Assembly: GCA_903632075.3 (NCBI GenBank)
Contig: CAHIKZ030001782.1
Coordinates: 346,001 to 410,000, forward strand
Source of the DNA: Acanthosepion pharaonis
Taxonomy: Eukaryota > Mollusca > Cephalopoda > Sepiida > Sepiidae
DNA: 64,000 nt
Direction: 5' to 3'
Shown: one piece after another, positions 54,119 to 64,000 of the stretch
How positions within the stretch are numbered: the first letter of the stretch is position 1
Layout: every line of letters begins with the position of its first letter
Notes under the pieces: generated by a model
Told to the model about the DNA's origin: nothing
The model's database searches: none
The model's input: the letters and a program-made list of their open reading frames with translations, nothing else
Translations under genes and position numbers: made by a program

Positions 54119-54870
54119 GAGTCTGAGAAAAAAACATGTTTTTTTAGTTGTGCCACATCCCTGGCTTTTTTGGGAACAAAATACACTGAGTTAACATTAG
54201 GTCAGTAGCTAAGTTTACCTTCGTGTAGTAAATTTCCTATTTTATTACTTAGCTACGAGTTTGTCTTCCTTATTTATTTCCCCAAGACATAAAAATTTCC
54301 TTACCAGTTGTCTGTTCTAGAAACTTTGCTTATATAACCTTCAAAGAGATCATGCAGCATGTATATTTTATTCTCGAAAATGGTTGAAAAATGCTAAATA
54401 TTTATTTTCAAATCATTAATATATTAACCGGAAGGATCGCAAATCCTCCGACTCAGAAACCATTTTTGTCATTTGGTTTTTGACCGTTTTGGTGTTTATT
54501 TCCGTCTTCGCTCCACAAGTGTCTATTTAGAACAAGGTAAACTTTTTGGTCAATGAATCTCGAATATTTCCTTTCATGGACACGGTCAATAACCGTTTGA
54601 TATTATACACTATAATATACTAAAATTATGATTAATTTTGACATGTAAAAAACCTTTATGAATTAATAAAATCTATTTATTTAGCTTCATTAGAAAATCT
54701 ATTTGAAAAAAATCATCCGGACGTGAAATGAAATATTAAACTGTTTGATCCCTGCGTTTCTGAATAATTTGAAGCCTTCTATTTGAATTCATGAATGGAA
54801 CGCAAATAATTGGTATGTAATGATTTGGTAGATATAAAAATAAAAAAATGTTTAGATCAAAAAACTGGGA
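54115..54870. other. No recognised feature
   Basis: No recognised frame or repeat. 'ttgatcccygcgtttctgaa' near 54749 recurs as 'ctctgcgtttttgaa' near 55090 and 'ttttgcgttcctaaa' near 55592, so the block starting here is an old long-period repeat. Confidence 0.4.
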
Positions 54871-54874
54871 ATTA

Positions 54875-56200
54875 TATAATTTTAAATCACTGTTCAACCG
54901 GTGGAAAATATCCATATTTTTATCTACCATGGTGGTAAATCGGTGGTTTGGAGACAAAAGGTTAAGAAAAAATAATATATAAAGGAAAAAAAGATGAAAA
55001 AGAAGCAAGAAAAGAAATATCAAAATTTCTTGACTACGGAGGAGAGAAAATTCATGGAAAGAAAAAAGAAAAATCGATTAACCCTTTGAGCTCTGCGTTT
55101 TTGAACAATTTAAACCTTTCTGCCTGAGATCCTTTGTCAAAATTCGAAAATAATTGGTTTGAATACTTCACGGTAGATATAAAAATAGTTAATAAGTGTT
55201 TACCCACCGTTCAACCGGTGGCCCATCATTAAGTCATTTTTTCTTTATCACTGTTCAACCGGTGGCTGGATATTACGCCATCTTTTTCTATAACCAATAA
55301 GCCATGGTCATATAAAAGGTTTAAGAATAAAAATGAGAAAAAGGAAAAAAAAAAATTGAAAAGAAATTTAGGAAAAGAAATGTTTTTTTCTTTCTTGAGC
55401 ACAGAGGAGAAGGAAATTTTTTAAAAAGAAAAGGAAAAATATTGAATAAAGAAATAAAATGATGAATGAGAATAGAAAAATAATTTGAAAAAAAAAAAAA
55501 CATTTAAGAGAGAAAGATATAAAAATTGGATGAGAATGGACGAAAATAAGAAAAGAGAACGGTAAGAAATATAATTGATTAAGTATTTTTATTTTGCGTT
55601 CCTAAACAATTTTGATTTTTAATGCCATTTTTTCAAAAATTGTTACAAAAATTGGTATCTAATGTTTCACGGTAGATATAAAAATAGGTAAGTGTTTAAC
55701 CACCGTTCAATGATAAAAATAAATTAACATTTTTTTTTTACCGTTTTCCGGTGGCTGGACATTATTGTTTTTGACTACCACTGTTCAACCGGTCTCTATA
55801 TTTAGACGTCATTTTTCTCTACCGATCAAAAACTTTCAATTTCAATTAAAATTACTTACGTTCAACCGGATTTGACCCAAAAATTTTTCAACTCTGTTCA
55901 ACCGGTATCTAAAACATTATTAAAAATATTTTATATATCTGTTCAACATATTATATATATATTAAATTTTTGATACCTATGTTCAACCTTGGCTGGGCAT
56001 TTTTTCATTTGGACCTCTGTTCAACCTTTTGTAGTTAAACAATTTCGTCATTTTTATCTACCTCTGTTCAACCGGTATATATTTCGTTTTTTTAATCTAC
56101 CTAAAAAAACCGGTATCTGGGCATTACGTCATTTTTCAAATTTACTGTTTAAGTTAGGTGGCTGGACATTACATCATTTTTTTTTTTACCTCTGTTCAAA
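54875..56200. repeat. Degenerate repeat built on 'CTGTTCAACCGGTGGCTGGACATTA'-type units
   Basis: Segments such as 'ctgttcaaccggtggctgg', 'acattacgtcatttttatct' and 'acc' recur about a dozen times, tightest from 55690 to 56160 (30-45 bp). The unit contains the palindrome ACCGGT and a perfect CCACCG/CGGTGG pair around 'ttcaa'. A longer period of about 400 bp overlies it. Confidence 0.75.
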
Positions 56201-56279
56201 TATATATATTTATAAAATATATTTATATTTTATCTATATATACCATATTAAAAGCTGTGGTCAGGGCTTATAGATTAAA

Positions 56280-57100
56280 TTTTATGCAGTTTTGGTTTCA
56301 ATGTTTTGTCTAGACATCAGAAAAATATAAAAAAGAGATTTCTGTTCATGTATCCAAAATTAAAAAATTTTTTGGTTTTTTTTTTTTTTTTTCATTTTTC
56401 ACACAACGTTTTACCTTTTAGCATCTGTGTGTATGTTTAATGCTTGATATGTTAAAGTAATTTAAAAAGCAATTTTTAAAAATAGCATAAAATATTTATC
56501 TTTAATGACAAAATTTGCGCTTAAATTACGGGATTTATTGGATGTTGAACTATTGTTATTCTTTCTCCCGCTCAGACATGTCACATTTTAACAGATTTCA
56601 GCAGAAGATCGACTTAGTGTGAGGAGGAGACCATACGTGAACCCCGCATGTTAGAAGTGTAATGCTGAACGGTCTTAATGACTTTCCAACAGTTGGTTAT
56701 ATCCTCTATAAACCCGCAAGGCCACAAATGAAACTGGGGTCTGTTATTAACAGTCTGATTCAACAAGATCAAAAATAACGTTATTGCTCAATGATATTGA
56801 CTAAGAAGCAAAGCAAAATAAAAACAGCATTCATATAATATAATGCACTAATATTGACAAGGAGATGTGTCCAGGAACACCAGGGCAAGCTATTAATGCT
56901 CCACTGGTTTTTATCCTTTAAGTTCAAAATCTATGAAAACAGAAACTGTAAAAAGTTACCAAAATTTCTTGATAAGAGTCATTTTTTATTTTTTTATTCA
57001 TGAATATCATGTAACCAGTACCTCGTATATCCCATGCACGTCACGTAGCTGCCGTTATTCAAGTGGAAGTTTTAGCTGCTTATTTCCATCTAAATAAAAG
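56280..57100. other. No recognised feature
   Basis: No recognised frame or repeat. Confidence 0.4.
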
Positions 57101-59006
57101 CTAGATTCTTTTTATTTTTTTTATTTATTCTTTCTTTGATTTAAAATCAACTTTTTTATTCCTTTTTTTTTTTTTCTCGAATTGTTTTTTTTGTTTTTTT
57201 CTTTAAATTAATTTGTAAATTTGTTTGTTTTTCTCATCTTTCCAAATCTCTTTTAAATTTTCTTCTTTTCTACGTCTTTAAAATTTTAAAAAAATTTCTT
57301 TATTATTGGAAATTGTTCTTTCTATTTATTTTTAAAATTTTTTTTTTTAATATTCATTTGTTTTTAGAATTTCTTTCCTTCTTTTCACCAGGGAATATTT
57401 TTTAACCCTTTTTTTCTTTTTTCTTCGAACGCATTCAGGATTTTTTTTTCTTTATTAGCGATTAAATGTTTTATTTTTTTTAGAAAGTTTTTTTTTCCAT
57501 TTTTTTCTTTTTAGATTTTTGTTTTTTTAAAAATTAATTTTATTCAAATTTTTTTTCATTTTATCCTCATTAATTTTTGAAAATTTCTTTTTTTTCTTTT
57601 ATTCTTAATTTTTAATAAATGCTTTTTTTTTTCATTCTTTTCTTTCATTCTCATATTTTTTAACACTTGTATATAAATCTTTCTTCCAATGAGTTTAATT
57701 CATTTTCCTTTTTTCATGTTTCTTTTATTTTTTTTTATTATTTTTTTTGTCTCTTGTCCTTATTGAATTTTTTTTTGTTTTTCTTTTTCCTTTCTTTTTT
57801 CTTTCTTTCGTTCTTTTTTCTTTCTCAAATTTTTTTCTTTCTGAATGGTGGCCTCCCATTGCTTTTTTTCTTTCTTTCTTTCTTTTTTCTTTGAAAAGAT
57901 TTTTTCTTTTCTTTCTTTTTTGTTTCATTTTAACATTTTTTTAATTGAAATCGTATGGTGATTATCCTGTTATTTAAAAAACTTCTCGAATTCTTTCTTT
58001 CTTTTCTTTCGAGAACAATATTTTGAAATTTTGATTTCTTGATCAAAAAAATAGGTGAATTTTTTCTGCTTCTTTCTTTCTCTTTGAATTTTTCTTTTTT
58101 TTTCTTTCTTTCTTTTTTTTCTTTCTTTTTGTTCTTTTCGTTTTCTTCACATTTCAATCTTTCTTTTCTTTCGTATGGTGGCTTCGCATTTTCTTTTTTT
58201 TTTTTTCTTTCTTTTTTCTTTCTTTCTTTTTTTCGTTCGTTTTATGAATACTTGAAAATTTTGTTTCTTTCCTAAATATTTAAACAAAAATTTCAGTTTC
58301 TTTAAATTTGATTTAAAATTCTTACGTTCGTTTCTTCAAAATTATAATTTTCTTTCTTTTTTTTCCATTTTTAAAGTTTTTTTTTTTTTTCTTTTCTTTC
58401 TTTCTTTCTTTCTTTTTTTTTCTTTCGTGGTTTCTTTTACATTTCTTTTTTATTTTTTTTCTTTTTCGTTTGTTTTCCTTCTTTTTTTTTTTCTTTTCTT
58501 TTATTTTGGCTTCCCATTGCTTCTTTTCTTTCTTTTTTTCTTTCTTTTTTTTTCTTTTCTTTCTTTTTTATTCTTTCTTTCTTTTATACATTTTTTTTCC
58601 TTTTCTTTATTTATTGGCTTGTTTGTATTCTTATTTTCTTTCTTTCTTTCTTTTCGTTCGTTTAAAACATTTTCTTTCTTTCTTTCTTTCTTTCTTTATT
58701 TTTCTTTGCAAATTTTTTCGTATGGTGGCTTCCCATTGCTTCTTTTTCTTTCTTTCTTTCGTTTGTTTCTTTCATTAATTTTCTTTTCTTTCTTTTCGTA
58801 TGGTTTTTAAATTGCTTCTTTCTTTCACATTTTCTTTCTTTCTTTTTTCTTTCTTTTCTTTCTTTCTTTTCTTTCTTTTTTCTTTCGTTTTCTTTTCTTT
58901 CTTTCGTTCGTTTCCTTCTCATATTTTTTTCTTTCTTTGAAATGGAACCCAGCTTCCCATTTTTTTTTTCTTTTTTCTTTCTTTCGTTCGTTTCCTTCTC
59001 ACATTT

Positions 59007-59053
<47 letters not shown>

Positions 59054-59138
59054 CACATTTTCTTTCTTTCTTTCGTATGGTGGCTTCCCATTGCTTCTTT
59101 CTTTCTTTCTTTCTTTCGTTTGTTTCCTTCTCACATTT

Positions 59139-59186
<48 letters not shown>

Positions 59187-59517
59187 TCGTATGGTGGCTT
59201 CCCATTGCTTCTTTCTTTCTTTTCTTTCTTTCTTTTCTTCTCTATTCCTTCTGCCTATCACTTTCGTTCTTTCTTTCTTTCTTTCTGTCTTTCTTTCTTC
59301 CTTTAGTCTTTCTCTCTCATCATCTATATTGTTCATCATGTCTTTGATTCATTCTTAAGTATTTCTCTCTTTCTTTTTCTCATTCTTTCTTTTTTTTTAA
59401 TCATTTTGGCTCTTGTTCTTTTTTTCTTTCTCTTCCTTTAAATCTCATTTTCGCCTCTTAATCTTTCTTTATTTTCTTTTTACTTTTTTTCTAAAATTTC
59501 TTTCTTTCTTTTCTTTT

Positions 59518-59552
<35 letters not shown>

Positions 59553-59560
59553 GTTCAAGT
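57100..59560. repeat. (TTTC)n pyrimidine tract with embedded 'TATGGTGGCTTCCCATTGCTTC' motif
   Basis: About 2.5 kb of T-rich, then TTTC-rich DNA. 'tatggtggcttcccattgct' or variants occur near 57845, 58173, 58507, 58722, 59079 and 59191, and 'cgtttccttctcacattttc' near 58908, 58989 and 59118. The embedded 22-mer is a different sequence from the 17-mer in the tract at 9650. All open frames are artefacts. Confidence 0.95.
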
Positions 59561-59868
59561 AATTTTAAGTATGAAAGAATAGAAATTTAAATTTCTCGCC
59601 CCTCACTTTTCTCACTTCTTTAATTTACAGATGTTTAATACGGCCCGTCAAAAATGTATAAATCTCTTTTCATTTTTTGTTTCAACCTTTGAAAGTAGAG
59701 TCTGATGATCCGCAGACCTTTAAAAGGGCTGTGGTGAAATAATTTATGACATGGAACCTTAAAGTGCTCTGTTTTTATTTAAATTATTTGCTCTGGATTT
59801 ACATTGAGCTCTCTGGATTTTATAATCATTAGGCTTACCCATACGGATTACCTATTTTTTTTTTCATA

Positions 59869-59919
<51 letters not shown>

Positions 59920-60940
59920 TTTTTCAGTGTAAATATCGGAGGTCCATCTCTCTCTCTCTCTCTTTTTATCTCAGATCAATTTCGTTTCCCAAACACTATA
60001 AATTCCATTTTTATGCCTTTGGCGATTTCATCTGGAAATTTACTCTTAAACTTCAAAATTCCTTCCTTCCTTCCTTCCTTCCTGTTGAATTCCTAAAAAA
60101 AAATCTAATATAAAATGCAGAAAATCTGCGTCCATTTTAATCAAAAGAAAAATATATAAAATAGAAAGATGAATAAAACAAAAGATCCAAAACTATCTTT
60201 TTTTTTATCAAAATAAATGGCCGTAGTGCTCCATTGAAGCGGATATAATTAGAATTCTTTGTCGCTTGTCTCGTACATTTTTCCTTCCAAAATGATAATT
60301 TCCTTCACCCATTGTTATTTTCTTTCTTCTCAACACCTTTTCATTCAGCCTCGATTCTGTTTTTGTCAATTTATTTGTTGTATATTCTTATATAGATTAA
60401 GTAAATTTAGTTCGTTCAGAGACATTGCTAGAAATGGAGGCCAATGGAGTTGCGATGCAATGCTTCTACAACCCAAAAACGGCGCAAAGTCGACAAACTC
60501 TAAAACTCCCCATTACACATTCTGGCTTTTTTTTAAAACACTGTCTCTTGAAACCAATGATAAATAAGCGTTTGATTTACCAAAATCGGTTCTTTTGATC
60601 ACATATTTTTGGAACCTCTTTCTTGCCGCAGATATATTCTTCTTCATTCTGAATATGACGAATTATATCGTGGATCAGAGGCAATAAAAGATTGTATAAA
60701 ATTGAAAGTTTTGGAAAAGGAAGAATTTTAAAAACCTGAGTGCCTTAGAACTCAGCATTTGTAATTTTAGCTTAATTTTTGAAAATTGATCGATAGATAA
60801 GTAGTTAGATCCTTTCCCTAAATAAAGGAGGGATAAAAATATCGAGATTGAAATAAGATGGAAAAAAAAGAAATGCGTCATCCAAACCCACTTCAAAGGC
60901 ATATTATAGAAAATGCCCAGGATTCTCCTGAATTTTTACT
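59560..60940. other. Mostly unassigned DNA with short repeats
   Basis: 59833-59870 is an inverted copy of 34735-34775 and again touches a TA run (59872-59913). A CT run lies at 59948-59963 and (TTCC)n at 60060-60083. The 102-codon open frame at 60259-60567 has no recognisable family. Confidence 0.5.
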
Positions 60941-60944
60941 GATA

Positions 60945-60945
60945 T

Positions 60946-60983
<38 letters not shown>

Positions 60984-61335
60984 GAGACTAAAAATATAGA
61001 TTGAAAAAAAAATGATGATAATAGATAGATTTTGACGTTAAAAATAAATAAAAAACGACATTATTAGGTCATTATTTTTGGGGCAAACCTAATATATATA
61101 TAAATATATATATATATTGATCGGAGAGCCGAGGTCCAGTTGTCGTTGGGTTCATTATATTTACTTGAAAGCAAATGCCCTGGGGAGGAGTATCAACCCC
61201 CCCCATCTCCCTCTGCTATGTGTTAATTAATAAGACTTGTATCACTAAAAATATTATCTAAAAAATAAAAAAAAATTGTAAAAAGATTTAGATTTCCGCA
61301 TTAATTAACCCATGAAGGTTTATATGTCGCTGAAC
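60945..61335. repeat. TA runs and left copy of a direct repeat
   Basis: TA runs lie at 60945-60980 and 61090-61118. The segment 61125-61333 ('cgttgggttcattat', 'gttaattaataagacttgta', 'tcactaaaaatattat', 'aaaattgtaaaaa') returns at 61955-62150. Confidence 0.7.
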
Positions 61336-61364
61336 ACAAACAACAAACTAATCATTATTGAAAC

Positions 61365-61587
61365 TACTCCGTCTGTTATCCTCATTTTTATTGCCAGATT
61401 CACAACGTTTTCTGGTCGTTTTACGCACCGTTCTTCTTCAGGTGATTGGAATTTCGAGCACTTTATTTCTGTCCACCGGGGTAGATTGTTCTAGTTCCGC
61501 GTGTCATGCCACTTCTGGGGCATTAGTTTTATAAGACCCCAAAATTCATACAGATATGTCCTCAAGGACACATGGCCCAGTGGATAA

Positions 61588-61590
<3 letters not shown>
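61365..61590. mobile_element. SINE fragments in two orientations
   Basis: 61370-61445 is an inverted piece of the SINE/128-bp satellite body ('ttatcctcatttttattgcc', 'agattcacaacgtttt'). 61567-61590 ('gacacatggcccagtggata') is a plus-strand A box of the same SINE head as at 36925, cut by the TA tract. Confidence 0.6.
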
Positions 61591-61680
<90 letters not shown>

Positions 61681-61693
61681 AATATATATATAT

Positions 61694-61747
<54 letters not shown>

Positions 61748-61825
61748 TATATATATATATATATATATATAAATATATAGAATATATATATATATATATA
61801 TATATTCAACGTCGAGTCTGAAACC

Positions 61826-61873
<48 letters not shown>

Positions 61874-61892
61874 ATATATTTTATATTCACCA

Positions 61893-61944
<52 letters not shown>

Positions 61945-61945
61945 A
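61591..61945. repeat. Long TA microsatellite cluster
   Basis: About 350 bp of TA runs broken by short unique pieces. Confidence 0.97.
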
Positions 61946-62149
61946 AAGTTCTAAACGTTGGGTTCATTCGAAAATAGTTTTAAAAGTTAAAGATCTTGGT
62001 TTGTTATGAATAATTTATCCACCCAGCTATGTTTTAATTAATAAGACATGTATCACTAAAACCATTATTATCTTAAACAAAAATTGTAAAAAAAAATATT
62101 CGATTTTTTGCATTAAATATCCCGTAACGTTAGTTCACTATGACGTGCT

Positions 62150-62690
62150 AAACAATTCTTCTCTTCAAAAACTATCTTTTTTAAGTCAACGCTTCGTCCA
62201 TGCTTTCAATATTGATGCCATATCTGGTCCGATGCTCTTGTTGTATATTTAGAGATTCTTGGTAAAAGCCAAAGAATTGTCCGCAATATTATTGATTCTG
62301 ACCTGGCGACTCGGCTTCAGTTCTTTTTCTCAGCAACCTAACGTATCGTCCATGTAGCTTCTCTATATAAATTTCATGTTAATTTTTCTGATCAACTTTT
62401 CTTTTTGGTACCTAGACTTTATGTATTTAAGCGGAATACTAAATTGACTGCAAAATCTAATCTATTTACAGTTGAATTGGACAAGTTAGCGTACATTCTA
62501 TGCTAACAGTTTCTTCTCTCGCCCTTTTCGCTTGGAGTAAATTTAAACGCAATATGAATCTTTGTCTACTGTCTTATTTACTTTTCTCCTATTGGTCTTG
62601 CTCATTAATAATGTTTCTCTTTTTTCTTATTCTTAAACACACAGTAACCTCTTGTGTCTTTGAAACTTTAGTGCACTCTTTAAGGTGAGA
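62150..62690 (+). mobile_element. CR1/Jockey-like LINE relic
   Basis: 'gccatatctggtccgatgct', 'atatttagagattcttggta', 'aatattattgattctgacct' and 'ggcgactcggcttcagttct' match the IWSGA, LEILDKI, and NIIDPDLxSRLxSL blocks of the other copies (39490-39620, 46540-46660). The rest, to about 62690, is decayed. Confidence 0.65.
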
Positions 62691-62699
62691 TAATTTAAA

Positions 62700-63125
62700 A
62701 AGTTTAAAGGAAAAAAAAAATGGTCCTTTCTTTCCAGCTTGATTTTGTTTCTTATATTTTTTAACATTCCCTATTTTCTACAACATCGTTCCGTTTATTT
62801 AGTTGGCCACTCGATTCTATATCCGCCATATCTAAGTCTCGCTCTGAATAATTAATAGCGACTTTTTATTCCACATGTGAGATTTTTCTAAATGCTTCGC
62901 AGATTCTCATAGCAGCCTGCAGCCAATACCATCTCTAGAACGAAAATAACATTTAAAATGGCTACCGTGTTTCTATGGCGACTTCCGGTTTAGCAACCAG
63001 ATTTATGCAGGCTGAGTCACCTACAGTGAAGACAGTCATTACAATAAGTACACTATGCTCTCTCTCTCTCTCGCTATGGAACACATACACATTTTTATGT
63101 TAGGAGTACATTCAGAACGTAAACG
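62700..63125. other. No recognised feature
   Basis: A short CT run lies at 63058-63074; otherwise nothing is recognised. Confidence 0.4.
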
Positions 63126-63129
63126 ATTA

Positions 63130-63445
63130 TGGCGCTCCAAATGTTTTACCTATATTTTTGTATATAATTGACAATGTTTATGTGTATTGATGATATATAT
63201 AACCTCTATTCTGTCGGATTTTTAATCATTTTTAAAAGAGGAATTTCAATATTTTCTTTTGTCCGAATTGTGTTTAATCGTGTGAGTGTTAAATTCTCCA
63301 GGCCGTCTTTCTTCGTTATGTGTCATGGATACTCCAACTGTCTCTGTGCCCATTTTGTTAAAAATATTCTGGTTGATCTCATGTTCTATCCATGGTATTC
63401 TCATCATCCTTCTGTAGAACACATATTTGTTGTCTGAATATGCCT
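63130..63445 (-). mobile_element. RTE-type LINE relic, copy 10
   Basis: Minus-strand blocks: the complement of 'ttctccaggccgtctttctt' (GLENL), 'cgttatgtgtcatggatact', and 'ggtattctcatcatccttct' followed by 'gtagaac' (FYRRMMRIP). Decayed. Confidence 0.6.
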
Positions 63446-63600
63446 CCCTATATCATTAAATTATCAAATATTCCCTACCATTCGGCTGGATTGCAATTAG
63501 CCAACAGTTCAACGCTCTTTTTTTGATTATAACTAAATTGGTTCGACAATTATTTTCATATATTTATTGTTATACGTTATATATATAAATGAAAAAAGTT

Positions 63601-63698
63601 AAGTAAATGCTCAGTTTATAATAAACAGTATTATTTCTCGGACATTGACGCCGGTAAATGTTGTTAATACTGTTTATTATAAAAGAGAGCATTTACTT
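63601..63698. repeat. Large imperfect palindrome with 33/34-bp arms
   Basis: The left arm (63601-63633, starting AAGTAAATGCTC and ending AACAGTATTA) is complementary to 63665-63698 (starting TAATACTGTTTATTATAAA and ending GAGCATTTACTT), with a loop of about 31 bp. One arm also occurs alone at 35005-35037. Confidence 0.85.
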
Positions 63699-63890
63699 AA
63701 ATATTTGTATCTATATAAATTACGTACAACACAAAATATATTAAAATATTTGTCAAGCTTAGTCCATTTCATAATATATAATGTTATTTGTTTACATTAA
63801 GATAAGCTTCGAGAAGATATGAACGTTCGAGGGAAATCATTCGAAGTTTGTAGTTTAAAATCATTAAAATCGATCTTGGTATACGGACGC

Positions 63891-63971
63891 TCCTTCGTAG
63901 CTAAACTGGTATAGCACTTCAGGCTATATGACGTTTCCGAGTAGGATACAGGTTCGATTACTGTCGGAGGA
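63891..63971 (+). tRNA. Class-II tRNA-like sequence (pseudogene or SINE head)
   Basis: 81 nt fold as a tRNA with a long variable arm. The acceptor stem is TCCTTCG/CGGAGGA (seven pairs, one G-U). The D stem is GCTA/TAGC with AACTGGTA in the loop. The anticodon stem CTTCA/TGACG has four of five pairs around the loop GGCTATA. The T arm ACAGG-TTCGATT-ACTGT has four of five pairs. A and B boxes are recognisable. The loop places CTA at the anticodon (a UAG reader), unusual for a functional class-II tRNA, so a pseudogene or SINE head is more likely. Some arms may be read differently. Confidence 0.5.
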
Positions 63972-64000
63972 TGCATACCTCCTATAAAATTTTTTGATAT

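Noticed and set aside
60259..60567. 102-codon open frame as a host exon
   Set aside because: No recognisable domain and no clear splice sites at either end; cannot be supported.

Overview
KIND OF SEQUENCE. This is an AT-rich, repeat-saturated stretch of an animal nuclear genome. A lophotrochozoan, perhaps a cephalopod mollusc, is my best guess; that rests on the mix of repeats and is an inference. I found no intact host protein-coding gene and no rRNA gene. Almost every open frame longer than 60 codons is either simple-sequence DNA read as protein (TTTC, GATA, TA or AAT tracts), a tandem repeat whose unit is a multiple of 3, or a decayed piece of a transposon. LAYOUT. 1-5.3 kb: minus-strand RTE-type LINE relics, an ~80-bp minisatellite, a possible Helitron-like end, and an internally deleted pogo/Tigger transposon with both inverted ends. 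5.6-9.5 kb: a mariner-like transposase relic, several LINE C-terminal relics and a 128-bp satellite. 9.6-12.5 kb: a long TTTC pyrimidine tract, then trinucleotide tracts. 12.5-20.4 kb: at least six 3' ends of LINEs with a restriction-like endonuclease, each running into an (AAT)n tail; one is about 2 kb long with recognisable RT, zinc-knuckle and endonuclease motifs. 21-31.5 kb: CR1/Jockey-like and RTE LINE relics, two MULE-type relics in opposite orientation around a GATA tract, and mariner pieces. 31.5-36.7 kb: TA microsatellites alternating with short dispersed repeats; one of these carries, on the minus strand, what reads as a near-complete type I hammerhead ribozyme. 36.9-38.8 kb: a tRNA-derived SINE and a 30-bp minisatellite of about 50 units. 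39-42.2 kb: LINE, Tc1 and RTE relics. 42.5-45.3 kb: twelve tandem copies of a GC-rich unit of about 240 bp that is packed with perfect hairpins. 45.6-64 kb: more LINE relics, TATC and GAAA tracts, an ACCGGT-containing minisatellite, a 2.5-kb TTTC region with an embedded motif, TA tracts, a 33-bp-arm palindrome and a class-II tRNA-like sequence at the right edge. HOW THE PARTS RELATE. No pathway or operon is present. What connects the features is retrotransposition and transposition: LINE tails seed AAT microsatellites, a SINE seems to have borrowed a LINE tail, TA tracts border the ends of many inserted repeats, and several dispersed repeats share a hairpin followed by GAAAC that resembles parts of a hammerhead ribozyme. 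The two items most worth testing are the ribozyme at 32056-32102 (minus strand) and the structured tandem array at 42465-45296.
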